Made by a program: the position numbers and the translations under genes | Notes under the pieces: generated by a model | Told to the model about the DNA's origin: nothing | What the model saw: the letters and a program-made list of their open reading frames with translations, nothing else | Database searches by the model: none | Assembly: GCF_900457465.1 (NCBI RefSeq) | Contig: NZ_UAUU01000011.1 | Location: 1,054,001 to 1,118,000 of the forward strand | Length of the DNA stretch: 64,000 bases | Direction of reading: 5' to 3' | Source: Sphingobacterium multivorum | Lineage (GTDB): Bacteria; Bacteroidota; Bacteroidia; Sphingobacteriales; Sphingobacteriaceae | In this document: piece after piece, positions 47,009-56,799 of the stretch | How the letters are laid out: each line of letters starts with the position of its first letter | Numbering within the stretch: position 1 is the stretch's first letter

Positions 47009-49492
47009 TTAAACATGTTCATATCCATTTTTTCCGAAACGGTAGGAAAGATTCAATTTGATCAACTGCGGATTGGAAAGTCGATAATAGGTTTGAGAGA
47101 ATCCTTCACCCGATGAAACAATGGTATTGCCACGTGTTCTGAAGATATCATTGATGGCTAATGTTGCGGAGGCAGCCTGATTTTTCAAGAAGCTTTTCTT
47201 GATGGCAAAGTCGATACCATAGAATGGTTTGATATAGCCTTGGGAAGAGCTTTGTGCCTGGTTCATTGGTGGGCCGAATGTCTGGCCCTGTGTAACTGGC
47301 ATATTTGTTTTACCTTGATATTCAAAAGCAAGCTGTAGGTTCCAGTTTTTCTGTAAGTTGAATGTATTGTTCAATTTTCCAAATACTGTCCACATACCTT
47401 CCGATGGTGTTTTCTCATCAACTTCAATTTTAGAATTGTAGAAGTTGAGGTCTGCTGTCAGATCCCACCATTTTTTGAGATTATTGGTATACGTGAATTC
47501 GGCCCCGTAATTTTTGCTGGAATTGGCATTGATATAGGTATTAATGAAGTCCATTTTGTTCGTCACCGGATTGAGTTCCTGTGTCAGGTAACGTGTAATT
47601 AGGTTGTTTGTAGATTTATAGTATACCGTTGCCAAAAATGTACCTTTTCCATGTGTACGACTGTAAGAAAGTTCGCCCGAAGTGGTGAATTCTGGTACAA
47701 GATCGGGGTTACCACGTGTAATATTTAAGCTGTCGGTGTAGTCAACAAAAGGGATAAGCTGAAAGAAGTTCGGACGGTTGACACGACGGGTTACGCTCAT
47801 CTGTATTTGGTCTTTCTCGGTTAGCTTTTTGCTTAAGAACAAAGAAGGAAATAAGCTAAGGGGATACTTGTTGTGAAACTTTTCATTTGTATTCAAAAGT
47901 TCGCCGTCGTACGTTGAGCTTTCTGCGCGCAACCCAACTTTATAGGATACCCAGTCTTTGAGATTTCCTCCAAGTGAGGCATAAGCTGCATAGACACTGT
48001 TTTTATTGTTATAGTTCGCTGAAGCTGCGGTGATATTTTCAAAATCCTCCTTATCCACTGCTTTTAAGGAATTCGTGTTGAGGTTTTTGAGTTTATTGAT
48101 CTGGGCACGCACACCGGTCTCGAGTTTCATGCCATTTTTGAACGGTTTGACATAATCTGCCTGCACAGTCATAAATTTATTGTTGCCGGAGCCGTTGTTT
48201 TTTTGGATCTGCGTTCCGCTGACCTCATCGCTGGCATTGCGATAATTGGTCGTATATAGACCATTTGAGGTGTTATTACCGCCAAAGTAATTGAAATCGA
48301 CAGACAATTCTTCGCCTTCAGTTTTGAATTTTTGGACGAGACCAGCTTGCAGGCCACGTGGTTTAAAGCTTCTTTCAGATTCGGAAATGCGATCGCTCAT
48401 TGAAGTACTGCCCCCTGAAGTGGTGGAAATTGCTGAATTTTCATTAGGCTTAAATTTACCCTGAACCAACACTCCGGCGACAGATAGCGTTGTTTTGGGA
48501 CTTAAGTCGTAATCTACGCCAAGCCGGCCAAAGGTAATCATACCTTTTGTTTTGCCCTCGATATCTTGATCTACTGTCGATTCTATGCCATTAATTGTAC
48601 TGGTACGGTGGCTGTCGCCCTCGGTGTTGGTCCGCATGCGCATATTCATTCCCGTCAGTGAGATGTTGAATTTATTCTGACGCAGATTTAAACTACCCAT
48701 AAAGTTGGTCCCGCCAAAGCGGTCGCCACCTAAGGTGACCATACCATTGTATCCAGCTTTCTTATTTTTTTTCAGAATAATATTGAGGATACCGGCCATA
48801 CTTCCAGAAGCGTCGTATTTGGCAGATGGATTTGTGATGATCTCGATTTTATCAATGACATCAGCCGGAATTTGATCCGGTGTAAGCGTGGTCGGTTTTC
48901 CGTCAACAAAAATCGTTGGCGCTGCATTTCTCAATTTTACATTACCGTCGATATCTACTTGTACAGAAGGCATATTGCGGAGTACATCGATTGCTGTACC
49001 GCCAGCCGCGACGATATTTTTCTCTACGTTGAAGACTTTTTTGTCGATATCCATTTCGAGTAATGCCTTACGGCCAGTCACGGTGACTTCATCGAGCTTA
49101 CGGTTGTCATTTTCCAGTTTGATCGCGCCGATATCTTTGGCTGTTTTTCCATCGGTATAGTCTACAGCTAGATCAATCGGTGCATAGCCTACAGAGCTAA
49201 TTTTTAGCTTCCATTTTTCTTTTGGTGAAATGGCTGCGAAATTGAATTTTCCATTTTCTGAAGAACTGGTACTTTTTACGAGAATTTCCCTTTCTTTACC
49301 AGTAGCTTGATCCTTGATGACCTTCAATAAATTCACGGAAGCTTGCGCGATCGGTTTCCCGGTGTTGTCCACAATTTGGCCGGAGAGCTGGCCTTCGGAC
49401 ATGGCGAAAGCAGGACGACCGCCTGCAGGGGCTTGAGCGTGTACAGAAGCAACCGCAGTTGCCATTAGTGCTATTGCTATAAATCTTTTCAT
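47009..49492 (-). CDS. Outer-membrane beta-barrel receptor (TonB-receptor-like)
   Basis: 827 residues, intact. Signal peptide MKRFIAIALMATAVASVHA, carboxypeptidase-regulatory-like domain (GQIVDNTGKPIAQASVNLL), plug-like domain (DVLRNMPSVQVDIDGNVKLR; GILNIILKKN) and a barrel of the outer-membrane beta-barrel 3 type (VTRRVNRPNFFQLIPFVDY). Ends in a His-Val rather than Phe. Such receptors are often made under LytS/LytTR control, and a LytTR regulator and kinase lie directly upstream on the same strand. Ligand unknown; peptides or metal chelates are usual guesses. Confidence 0.85.
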   Translation of the reverse strand: MKRFIAIALMATAVASVHAQAPAGGRPAFAMSEGQLSGQIVDNTGKPIAQASVNLLKVIKDQATGKEREILVKSTSSSENGKFNFAAISPKEKWKLKISSVGYAPIDLAVDYTDGKTAKDIGAIKLENDNRKLDEVTVTGRKALLEMDIDKKVFNVEKNIVAAGGTAIDVLRNMPSVQVDIDGNVKLRNAAPTIFVDGKPTTLTPDQIPADVIDKIEIITNPSAKYDASGSMAGILNIILKKNKKAGYNGMVTLGGDRFGGTNFMGSLNLRQNKFNISLTGMNMRMRTNTEGDSHRTSTINGIESTVDQDIEGKTKGMITFGRLGVDYDLSPKTTLSVAGVLVQGKFKPNENSAISTTSGGSTSMSDRISESERSFKPRGLQAGLVQKFKTEGEELSVDFNYFGGNNTSNGLYTTNYRNASDEVSGTQIQKNNGSGNNKFMTVQADYVKPFKNGMKLETGVRAQINKLKNLNTNSLKAVDKEDFENITAASANYNNKNSVYAAYASLGGNLKDWVSYKVGLRAESSTYDGELLNTNEKFHNKYPLSLFPSLFLSKKLTEKDQIQMSVTRRVNRPNFFQLIPFVDYTDSLNITRGNPDLVPEFTTSGELSYSRTHGKGTFLATVYYKSTNNLITRYLTQELNPVTNKMDFINTYINANSSKNYGAEFTYTNNLKKWWDLTADLNFYNSKIEVDEKTPSEGMWTVFGKLNNTFNLQKNWNLQLAFEYQGKTNMPVTQGQTFGPPMNQAQSSSQGYIKPFYGIDFAIKKSFLKNQAASATLAINDIFRTRGNTIVSSGEGFSQTYYRLSNPQLIKLNLSYRFGKNGYEHV

Positions 49493-49646
49493 TTTTTCTT
49501 TGCTATGCTATCGGCTACGCGGATTAGGCTGTTCGATAGTACGCAAATTTGAAAAGGATTTTTTAGCTATGCAATCATCTGTAGACCGAAGCGGCGAATG
49601 TGTAGACGAACGGATAATTGTATCGATTCAATTTGTACCTGTAGCA

Positions 49647-50336
49647 TTAGATAAACTGTTCGATATTTTTAATATATTTTTTACCGATAGGAAGGGCAGT
49701 TTCGGGTAAGGTGAGTTTGCTTTGACCGACCTGTTCAATACGATTTTTGTTGACAATAAAGGAATTATGTATGCGTAGAAAATCGACTGTAGGTAATATT
49801 TTTTCCATCCCTCGGAGGTTGCTGCGCGTAAGAAGTGGCGATTCACGGTCGACCAGGTATATTTTCACATAGTCTTTCAAGCCTTCGATGTAGCTGATTT
49901 CATGGAGAAAAATTTTCGTCTTTTTGTATTCTACATTGACGATAATATGATCCTGTTCGGGTAGCTGTTTTGCAGGGAGCAGCATACTTTCTTCCACTTT
50001 TCGGACTGCGGCTGCGAGTCGTTCTTTTGAAATGGGTTTAAGCAGATAATCTACGGCATTTAGCTCGAAACCTTCAACAGCATATTGGTGATAGGCCGTG
50101 GTGAAGATAACTAAGGGGCGCGGAGTGAGTTCGCGAATAAACTGCGTACCCAATTGATCGGGCATTTCAATATCCAGAAAAATCAGATCGATAGCGTGAT
50201 CTTTTAAATAGTCTTCAGCTTCGGCCGTCGCATTAAATTTACGGGCGACTTCGATTTGCTCAAAATTCAATAAGTCGTCTTCTAAAATGTTGAGCGCGAA
50301 GGGTTCATCATCGATTAGTATACATTTAATCTTCAT
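49647..50336 (-). CDS. LytTR-family response regulator
   Basis: 229 residues; receiver domain (IDDEPFALN, phosphoacceptor Asp in LIFLDIEMPD, Lys in YLLKPIS) and LytTR domain (from about 140, YIEGLKDYVKIYL). Overlaps the kinase gene by 11 bases. Closely similar in plan to the regulator at 933-1646. Probably controls the receptor gene 154 bases downstream. Confidence 0.9.
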   Translation of the reverse strand: MKIKCILIDDEPFALNILEDDLLNFEQIEVARKFNATAEAEDYLKDHAIDLIFLDIEMPDQLGTQFIRELTPRPLVIFTTAYHQYAVEGFELNAVDYLLKPISKERLAAAVRKVEESMLLPAKQLPEQDHIIVNVEYKKTKIFLHEISYIEGLKDYVKIYLVDRESPLLTRSNLRGMEKILPTVDFLRIHNSFIVNKNRIEQVGQSKLTLPETALPIGKKYIKNIEQFI

Positions 50337-51366
50337 CGGTCATCAGTTTTAAAGTCACTTCGAAATCTCCAGCATCGGTTTTTCCGATCCTGAGGTCATG
50401 TCGGTTGGGATACAATAATTGTAATCGTCTGCGTACATTGGTCAGTCCTATCCCTTCGTTTGGACGCGGTTCCGTATGTTGTAAAATGCTATTTCGGGAT
50501 ATAAAGATAATGCCACCTGGAGTATCCTGGAATTGAAACTGTATCTGTGGTTCAGTTTTGCTATCCACACCATACTTGAATGCATTTTCCACAAAATGGA
50601 TGAAGAGTAATGGGGGGATCATTCTGTTTTTGACTCTGTCTTCGATATCCAGTGCTACATTTCCTTGAATAGGAAGACGAAGGGTCTGTAAGGCGATAAA
50701 ATTGCGCATATGGTCGATCTCTTTAAAAAGCTCGACTTTGGGACCGTCTACTTCGTAAAGTATGTAGCGTAGCATTTCGGACAACTTAACAATAGTGTCT
50801 TCGGAATCTGATGATTGTTTACGAATGAGCCAACGGATATTATTGAGCGTATTGAATAGGAAATGTGGGCTGATCTGAAGTTTTAACATCGTTAGTTCTG
50901 CCGTTGTTTTTTCAAGCGCAATCTGTTTGTTGAGCTCCTTTTGTCGGGCTTGCTCATCGTAGAGAAAGATCATCGAAGAGGTAATCATACAGAGTGAGTA
51001 GATAATACCCGGGCCGATAACCAATCGTACGAAAAGAATATTTTCCTTGGTCAGATGAGCTAGCTCCCCATCTGGATTAAAATAGACTATACAGTAGTTC
51101 AGTGCTACATAGGTGGCAAATCCAAGTGCCATTAATAGTACAAAGATCTTTCTGCGACCAAAAAAATAGGTGGGTGCAACAACGTAGCAGTGCAAGTAAA
51201 AATGAGTAGCCAGGAATACAATATTTACTAAATGCGATAATGCCGAATAAGGCTTGAAATCCGCGATTTTATCCGGCTGGTAGAGGTACGTAATAAAGGG
51301 CAAAAGCAGTAATATGGTCCAGATGACAATATGTAAATAGAATTTTCTGAAGAATCTGCCAATCAT
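50326..51366 (-). CDS. LytS-type sensor histidine kinase
   Basis: 346 residues with four membrane helices in the first 150, a coiled linker (EQARQKELNKQIALEKTTAE), the phosphoacceptor motif LQISPHFLFNTLNNIRWL and a GHKL ATPase (FVENAFKYG; EGIGLTNVRRRL). It gives the full layout that the truncated kinase at 356-936 should have. Confidence 0.9.
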   Translation of the reverse strand: MIGRFFRKFYLHIVIWTILLLLPFITYLYQPDKIADFKPYSALSHLVNIVFLATHFYLHCYVVAPTYFFGRRKIFVLLMALGFATYVALNYCIVYFNPDGELAHLTKENILFVRLVIGPGIIYSLCMITSSMIFLYDEQARQKELNKQIALEKTTAELTMLKLQISPHFLFNTLNNIRWLIRKQSSDSEDTIVKLSEMLRYILYEVDGPKVELFKEIDHMRNFIALQTLRLPIQGNVALDIEDRVKNRMIPPLLFIHFVENAFKYGVDSKTEPQIQFQFQDTPGGIIFISRNSILQHTEPRPNEGIGLTNVRRRLQLLYPNRHDLRIGKTDAGDFEVTLKLMTDED

Positions 51367-51403
51367 GTTATATCTAATTAATCCCCTTACTTTTGGATAA
51401 GAC

Positions 51404-51434
51404 CAAACTTAGATAAATTGCTTTTTATATGCAA
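51404..51434 (-). promoter_or_regulatory. Promoter of the kinase/regulator pair: TTG, 20-base spacer, TAAGTTTG
   Basis: On the minus strand ATTG lies 20 bases ahead of TAAGTTTG, the correct order and spacing for a Bacteroidota promoter, 38 bases before the kinase start. Confidence 0.65.
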
Positions 51435-51644
51435 TATAAATACGTTTATAGGTAAAAACAATTATTCATCAAAGCTGTTCTCCGATGGTTATCATGGTCT
51501 GTTGTCAATCGATATGGTGTTATAAACATGAGCAGCTATTAAATGAAATGATGTTAAAAAGAGGTTCAGGAAAGAACACGAAAACGGGAAATAGGCTGGA
51601 CTGTTGGAAATAGTTTTGTATTTTGCAGGTATAAACTTTGTAAC

Positions 51645-52631
51645 GTGACGTTCAATCCAAACCGATATCAGCATATGCCCTACAGACGCTGTGGGAAGAG
51701 TGGCATTCTCTTGCCAGCCATTTCATTGGGGCTTTGGCAAAATTTTGGTGAAACCGATATTCAAGCGGTGTTCCGCAAAACTTTGGTGACCGCTTTTGAT
51801 CACGGGATTACCCATTTTGACCTTGCCAATAATTATGGTCCGCCTCCGGGAAGTGCAGAAGAGAACTTTTGACATATATTGCGTAGCGATTTTGTGGGCT
51901 ATCGTGATGAACTTTTAATTTCCACTAAAGCGGGATATACCATGTGGCCGGGTCCGTATGGTGACTGGGGAAGTCGTAAATATTTGATGGCCAGCTTACA
52001 CCAGAGCTTAAAACGGATGAAGCTCGATTATGTGGATATATTTTACCATCATCGACCGGATCCGAATACACCGTTGGAAGAGACGATGGTCGCATTGCGA
52101 GATATTGTTCATCAAGGAAAGGCCTGCTATGTGGGTTTGTCCAATTATCCTCCTGATCTTGCTCAGAAAGCTGCTGCGTTATTGCGTGCAATGGGGACAC
52201 CATGCCTTATTCATCAGCCGAAATATTCGATGTTGGTGCGGACACCTGAGGAGGGGCTTTTGGATGTGCTGCAGGCAGAAGGAATCGGAGCGATCGCTTT
52301 CTCTCCTTTGGCACAGGGACTGTTGACCAATAAATACTTAGGTGGCATTCCGGCAGATTCGCGCGCTTCGAAAGAGCATTTTTTGAAAAGTGACATGATC
52401 ACTGCTGAATTGATGGAGAAGATAGACCGGTTGAATAATCTGGCGATACAAAGAGGCCAAACATTGGCTCAAATGGCAATTGCATGGTTGTTGAAAGATG
52501 AACGTGTAAGCTCCGTTTTGGTAGGGGCGAGAAATAGTGAGCAACTGGTTGATTCACTCAAGGCCCTGGACAGGCTAGACTTTACGGCGGATGAATTGGC
52601 ACTTATTGATGCTATTCTGAAGTATAATTAA
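51645..52631 (+). pseudogene. Aldo/keto reductase like L-glyceraldehyde-3-phosphate reductase (YghZ), one in-frame TGA
   Basis: A GTG start is chosen because the resulting N-terminus (FNPNRYQHMPYRRCGKSG) matches the YghZ N-terminus through PERYGQMQYRYCGKSG. One continuous frame of 328 residues is interrupted only by TGA at 51870-51872 in GSAEENF-stop-HILRSDF; YghZ has Gly there (GGA to TGA). Catalytic tetrad: Asp and Tyr in FDLANNYG, Lys in STKAGY, His in YHHRPDP. NADPH-binding ends (SVLVGARNSEQL) intact. It reduces small aldehydes in the cytoplasm by family. Confidence 0.85.
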
Positions 52632-52650
52632 TCACCTAATTGATCATGTC

Positions 52651-53133
52651 ATGTTTGCCTTTGAAGCACAATTGGAAATTATCGGTATCAATCCTTTTGT
52701 TTTTGTTCCTGCTGATATTCTGGAAAACCTATTTAAGGATGCGGGAATGAACAAAGGTTATATTCCTGTGAAGGGAAAAGTTAATGAAAAAGATTATGTT
52801 CAGACCTTGCTGCGATTTAAGGGGGAGTGGAGACTGTACATTAACACGGTTATATTGGCGAACTCGCCGAAACGAATCGGCGAGACCTTAACCATAACAA
52901 TCGCTTTTGATCCGGAAGACCGGACTATTTTGCCTCATCCAGAACTCGAAGCAGCATTTGCGCTAAATAATGATGCACTAAAGGTGTTTGATGGATTGTC
53001 TCCATCAAAGCAAAAGGAAATTATCCGTTATATTTCTAACTTAAAAACTGCGGATAGTCGAAGAAAAAACATCGAAAGGGCGATCGGTTTTCTATTGGGT
53101 AAAAATCGATTTGTGGGGCGCGAAAAGCCCTAA
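52651..53133 (+). CDS. DUF1905 / YdeI-OmpD-associated family protein
   Basis: 160 residues: DUF1905 beta-barrel first (about 1-90, LLRFKGEWRLYINTVIL), then the YdeI-like helical end (FDGLSPSKQKEIIRYISNL) with the KTADSRRKNIERA stretch usual for that family. Cytoplasmic; function unknown. Nineteen bases after the aldo/keto reductase, probably co-transcribed. Confidence 0.75.
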   Translation: MFAFEAQLEIIGINPFVFVPADILENLFKDAGMNKGYIPVKGKVNEKDYVQTLLRFKGEWRLYINTVILANSPKRIGETLTITIAFDPEDRTILPHPELEAAFALNNDALKVFDGLSPSKQKEIIRYISNLKTADSRRKNIERAIGFLLGKNRFVGREKP

Positions 53134-53225
53134 GAACTCAGACCAGTACTTCCATGTATGTCCTGTAATTACGGCCAGATATAGGGAGGATTGGTTAGAA
53201 TTTTAGTGATAATTTGAATATACTT

Positions 53226-54214
53226 ATGGACAATCCTAAAATAGTATGGGGTATCATCGGCTGTGGTGATGTCACAGAAAAAAAAAGTGGACCTGCGTTT
53301 AATCGGATAAATAATAGTCAGCTAATGGCTGTCATGCGAAGGGATGCGGCGAAAGCTGCTGATTATGCTAAGCGACATCAGGTACCCCTATGGTATTCAG
53401 ACGCTGACGATTTACTTGATAATATCGATCTCAATGCGATTTATGTCGCAACGCCACCGTCCTCTCATCTCGCGTATGCACTATCTGCCCTGCGTAAAGG
53501 GAAATCTGTTTACGTTTGAAAAGCCCGTTACGTTAAATGCGATAGAGGCTGAATCATTATTGGCGGAAGTAAAAAGCAGTAACGGGAAATTGGTTGTTGC
53601 GCATTACCGTAGACAATTGCCTTTGTTTCTAAAGGTTAAAGAGCTTGTTGAAAACGGTGAAATTGGCCAGCTAAGGACGGTGCAACTCCGTTTATGGCAA
53701 AGCAGAACGCCCGACCTGGTAACTAAAAGTGGCGGAGATTGGCGTACTGATCCTGCTGTTTCGGGCGGCGGCTACTTTTTTGATTTAGCCCCTCATCAAT
53801 TGGATTTGATGCTTTACTTTTTTGGAATGCCGATTTCATACGATGGTTTTAGCTTAATTCAGGATAGGGACAGTGCTGTTGCCGATCAAACCACAGGGAC
53901 CATTTTATTTAATAATCAGCTTGTTTTTCATGGAAGTTGGTGTTTTAATGTTGCCAAAGAAAATCAGGTAGACCGTTGTGAAATTGTTGGAAGCCTTGGT
54001 CGTATTTGTTTTTCCATTTTTGGAAATTCAGTTGTTATCGAAACAGGGGATGGAGAGCAGGAATTCAGATTTGACCATCCCGAAAATATTCAATTGCCGA
54101 TGATTTTCGCGTGCGGTAGAGTATTTCAGCGGCATCGGGCCAAATCCATCTCCGATTGAGGAAGCCTTGGTCCTGATGCAGATCATCGATAACTTTTCGA
54201 CAATAAGGCAATAA
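53226..54214 (+). pseudogene. Gfo/Idh/MocA-family oxidoreductase, two frameshifts
   Basis: The frames together give about 328 residues: Rossmann start VWGIIGCGDVTEKKSGPAF, ATPPSSHLAYALSALRKGKSVYVEKP (the Lys of EKP is catalytic in the family), then the C-terminal alpha/beta domain (GGGYFFDLAPHQLDLMLYFF, His and Asp active-site block) and the tail SPIEEALVLMQIIDNFS. Breaks: a T run at 53516-53518 (three instead of two, splitting Val-Glu-Lys-Pro) and an extra G near 54114-54115. NAD(P)-dependent sugar or inositol dehydrogenase by family. Confidence 0.8.
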
Positions 54215-54268
54215 TATTTTGCTTTGCTGATAAGCTCTAGTCTTTAAGGATGAAGCAGGTATAATGGA

Positions 54269-54320
54269 AAGCCTATTTGGAAGATAGGTATGATTTTGGT
54301 CTTCCAAATAGGCTTAATTT
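54269..54320 (+). terminator. Terminator of the Gfo/Idh gene
   Basis: A perfect 16-bp stem (AAGCCTATTTGGAAGA and complement), a 15-base loop, then AATTTTT. The 54321-54498 stretch has no other feature. Confidence 0.85.
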
Positions 54321-54498
54321 TTCTGACAGTGTCTGATCTTATTGGCCACAAAGAACCTTCAGTTTGCTTTCATTACTGTTGGTGTCTGCGAAGTTATGAA
54401 GGTTTTATTAAGTATTCTTTCTTTTGAATGGACCCATTGGAGCAATGAGTTCTAAGTTGGTGCCATAAAGAGGTGCACCGAACTGATCTTAAAAGCAA

Positions 54499-55475
54499 TT
54501 AATAGATCGCTACTGGATTGACATTGACCTGTGTGGATCCTACATATAAGGGCTGTCCAAGGACAAATAGAAATTCCCAGACTTCTTCTTTTACCAAGGG
54601 GCGTGTGTCGATTAATTCAAGATTGTATATGCCACGTTTGGCCAATAAAAACTGATTGATTGGAAATTCCTCGTTGGTATTGGGGTTTGGATATACTTCA
54701 GATGCCCACGTGTCACCACCAAAAGCAACGATACCTTGATCTGCTAGCCATTTTGCTGCATCCATACCGATACCGGGTTCAGTTTCCAGGAACTGTTGGT
54801 TGTTGTTGCCGATCAATTCTAACCAACCTGTGTTGAATAAGACGATGTCACCTTTTTTGATCGTGATCCCTTGTTTTTTTAATACCGATTGAATGGCTTC
54901 AACGGTAAATTCTGTACCACCGGGAACGATATCTTTTCCATAATAGGCTGTCATATCCAAGACAATAGCACGGGTTACCAGTGGTGGGACTTTTTCTATT
55001 CCAAGTTTTTTAACGCCTTCTACCGTAACAAAATCCTGCGCTTTGTTGCCATTGTAGTAGATATTGTTGATTCCGATATGTCCAATACCGTTCAATTGGG
55101 TGCCGACACAGGTCCAGGCATTTACCAATTCGTCGTTGAAAGTGAATTTATTGGGACCAAGTGTTGCACCAGCCTGTTCTCCGGGTTGTATATTATACAA
55201 GTTAAAACTACGGTGGCGGAAAGCTGGAAGCTGTTTGTTTACAGGGACAGCAAGAGGGACAGTTTTTCCCTTTTTGACAAGTTTTAATGACTGTAGCACC
55301 AATTCTGGTGATATTAAATTGGCAGCTCCGATCTCGTCGTTCTTACCATAAGCAGCATGATGCCATGTACTATCTGTTGGGTCTACCAACAGTGTTTTAT
55401 TTTGCGCATTGCTTTGCAATGCTGTGAGTGACAGTACCCCATGAGGAGTACTGTCAACTGATTGAATTTTTTCAT
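54499..55475 (-). pseudogene. Cyclase-family protein (kynurenine-formamidase fold), signal peptide frameshifted
   Basis: The main frame (306 residues from 55419) is a cyclase-family enzyme with LNGIGHIGINN in place of the usual H-x-G-T-H-x-D motif, a known variant, and FGGDTWASEVYP near the end. Upstream, an ATG at 55475 gives MKKFNQLTVLLMG, which becomes a clean signal peptide (VLSLTALQSNAQ) if the four-G run (C4 at 55437-55440 on the plus strand) had five. So the secreted form is the likely original; from the internal ATG the protein would stay in the cytoplasm. Metal-dependent hydrolase or cyclase; substrate unknown. Confidence 0.75.
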
Positions 55476-55484
55476 CGTTGAATA

Positions 55485-56468
55485 TTAAATTTTTGCTAAT
55501 GCAAGATTGATAAAGGATAGTTCTTCTGCGGTAAGCGTGATGTCGATGGCCTGCGCATTTGCGATGGCCTGCTCTGCATTTCGGGCACCTGCCAAGACCA
55601 CAGTGATCGCCGGCTGCAAACTAGTCCAGCGTAATACCAATTGGGAAAGCGTGACACCTTTGTTTGCGGCAATTGGACTGATGGTATCCAAGAAGGTCTT
55701 TACCTTGGCCAGATCAAATTGTTGGAAATAACCATTGCGGTGATCGTTTTCTTTTAATTTACCCGTATTGAAATATTTACCGGTTAACAAACCACGCTCC
55801 ATAGGGCTATATACAATGATACCTAGATCATTTTCCTTTGCGTAAGGAACAAGGTCCTGTTCGATACCTCGGTTCAGCATGCTGTAACCAACTTGATTAC
55901 TCGCTATTTTGAGGGTTTTTCGTGCTTCTGAAACTTGATAAACGCTATAATTGCTGACGCCGGCAGCACGGATCTTACCTTGTTGTAAAAGAAGATCCAA
56001 GGCTTCCATCGTTTCGGAAATCGGAGTCGTACTATCTGGCCAGTGAATCTGTAGTAGATCGATATAGTCGGTGCGTAAACGTTTTAGGCTATTCTCTACT
56101 TCCTGAATTACACTAGCTTTTGATGCATATTTATAAACTGGAATAGTTTTACCAGCTTCTTCTGCGTCAAAGAAAAATTCACCTTTTCCTTGGTTACTAC
56201 CGTCCCATACCAAACCAAATTTGGTCAATACCTGTATTTTGGTCCGATCATAACCTTGAATTGCCGCACCGATCATTTCTTCACTCAAACCAAAGCCATA
56301 AAACGGGGCTGTATCTAATGTAGTGACACCGTTGTCGATCGATGCTTTCACAGAATCAATAGAATCTTTCTTTTCATTGCCGCCCCACATGTTGCCGCCA
56401 ATTGCAAAAGCTCCGTACGTAATTGCTGATAATTCTAAATCTGTTTTTCCTAATTTTCTGTATTCCAT
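55485..56468 (-). CDS. Aldo/keto reductase
   Basis: 327 residues, intact. TIM barrel with Asp and Tyr in LDTAPFYGFGLSE, Lys in VLTKFG, His in LLQIHWPDS and a NADPH-binding end (VLAGARNAEQAI). Unlike the broken reductase at 51645 it is of the general AKR type, not YghZ-like. The next gene on the strand is the cyclase, nine bases away in its extended form, so they form an operon. Confidence 0.9.
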   Translation of the reverse strand: MEYRKLGKTDLELSAITYGAFAIGGNMWGGNEKKDSIDSVKASIDNGVTTLDTAPFYGFGLSEEMIGAAIQGYDRTKIQVLTKFGLVWDGSNQGKGEFFFDAEEAGKTIPVYKYASKASVIQEVENSLKRLRTDYIDLLQIHWPDSTTPISETMEALDLLLQQGKIRAAGVSNYSVYQVSEARKTLKIASNQVGYSMLNRGIEQDLVPYAKENDLGIIVYSPMERGLLTGKYFNTGKLKENDHRNGYFQQFDLAKVKTFLDTISPIAANKGVTLSQLVLRWTSLQPAITVVLAGARNAEQAIANAQAIDITLTAEELSFINLALAKI

Positions 56469-56580
56469 TTTTTATTTTTTATGTCTCTTGTTAAATTTTA
56501 TTTGTCGTTCTGATGCACCTTTTTTTACTAAATAAATCTGTTCGAAAGGATGCTTACTATTATCAGAATGATTGATGGCA

Positions 56581-56588
56581 CAAAGTTA
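56581..56588 (-). promoter_or_regulatory. -7 element (TAACTTTG) for the reductase/cyclase operon
   Basis: Fits TAnnTTTG on the minus strand, 112 bases before the reductase start. No TTTG at the right spacing upstream, only a T-rich stretch. The 331-base divergent gap (56469-56799) holds nothing else I can support. Confidence 0.4.
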
Positions 56589-56799
56589 TAACGCTATTTT
56601 TTATTATTAAAATAATTTAAATTAGGTTATTCTATTATTTTTGTAATATAACACTAGCGTCTTTTTTTGAAAAGCGCCAGCAGATTTCTGTTAACTTTTT
56701 CTTGTACATTCCTACACAAACTAGTAGATTTATATAGTGTGGTAGGTCTTGTTAGTACTTACATTTTTATTGGGATAACCGTTCAGTAAAAGAATATCT

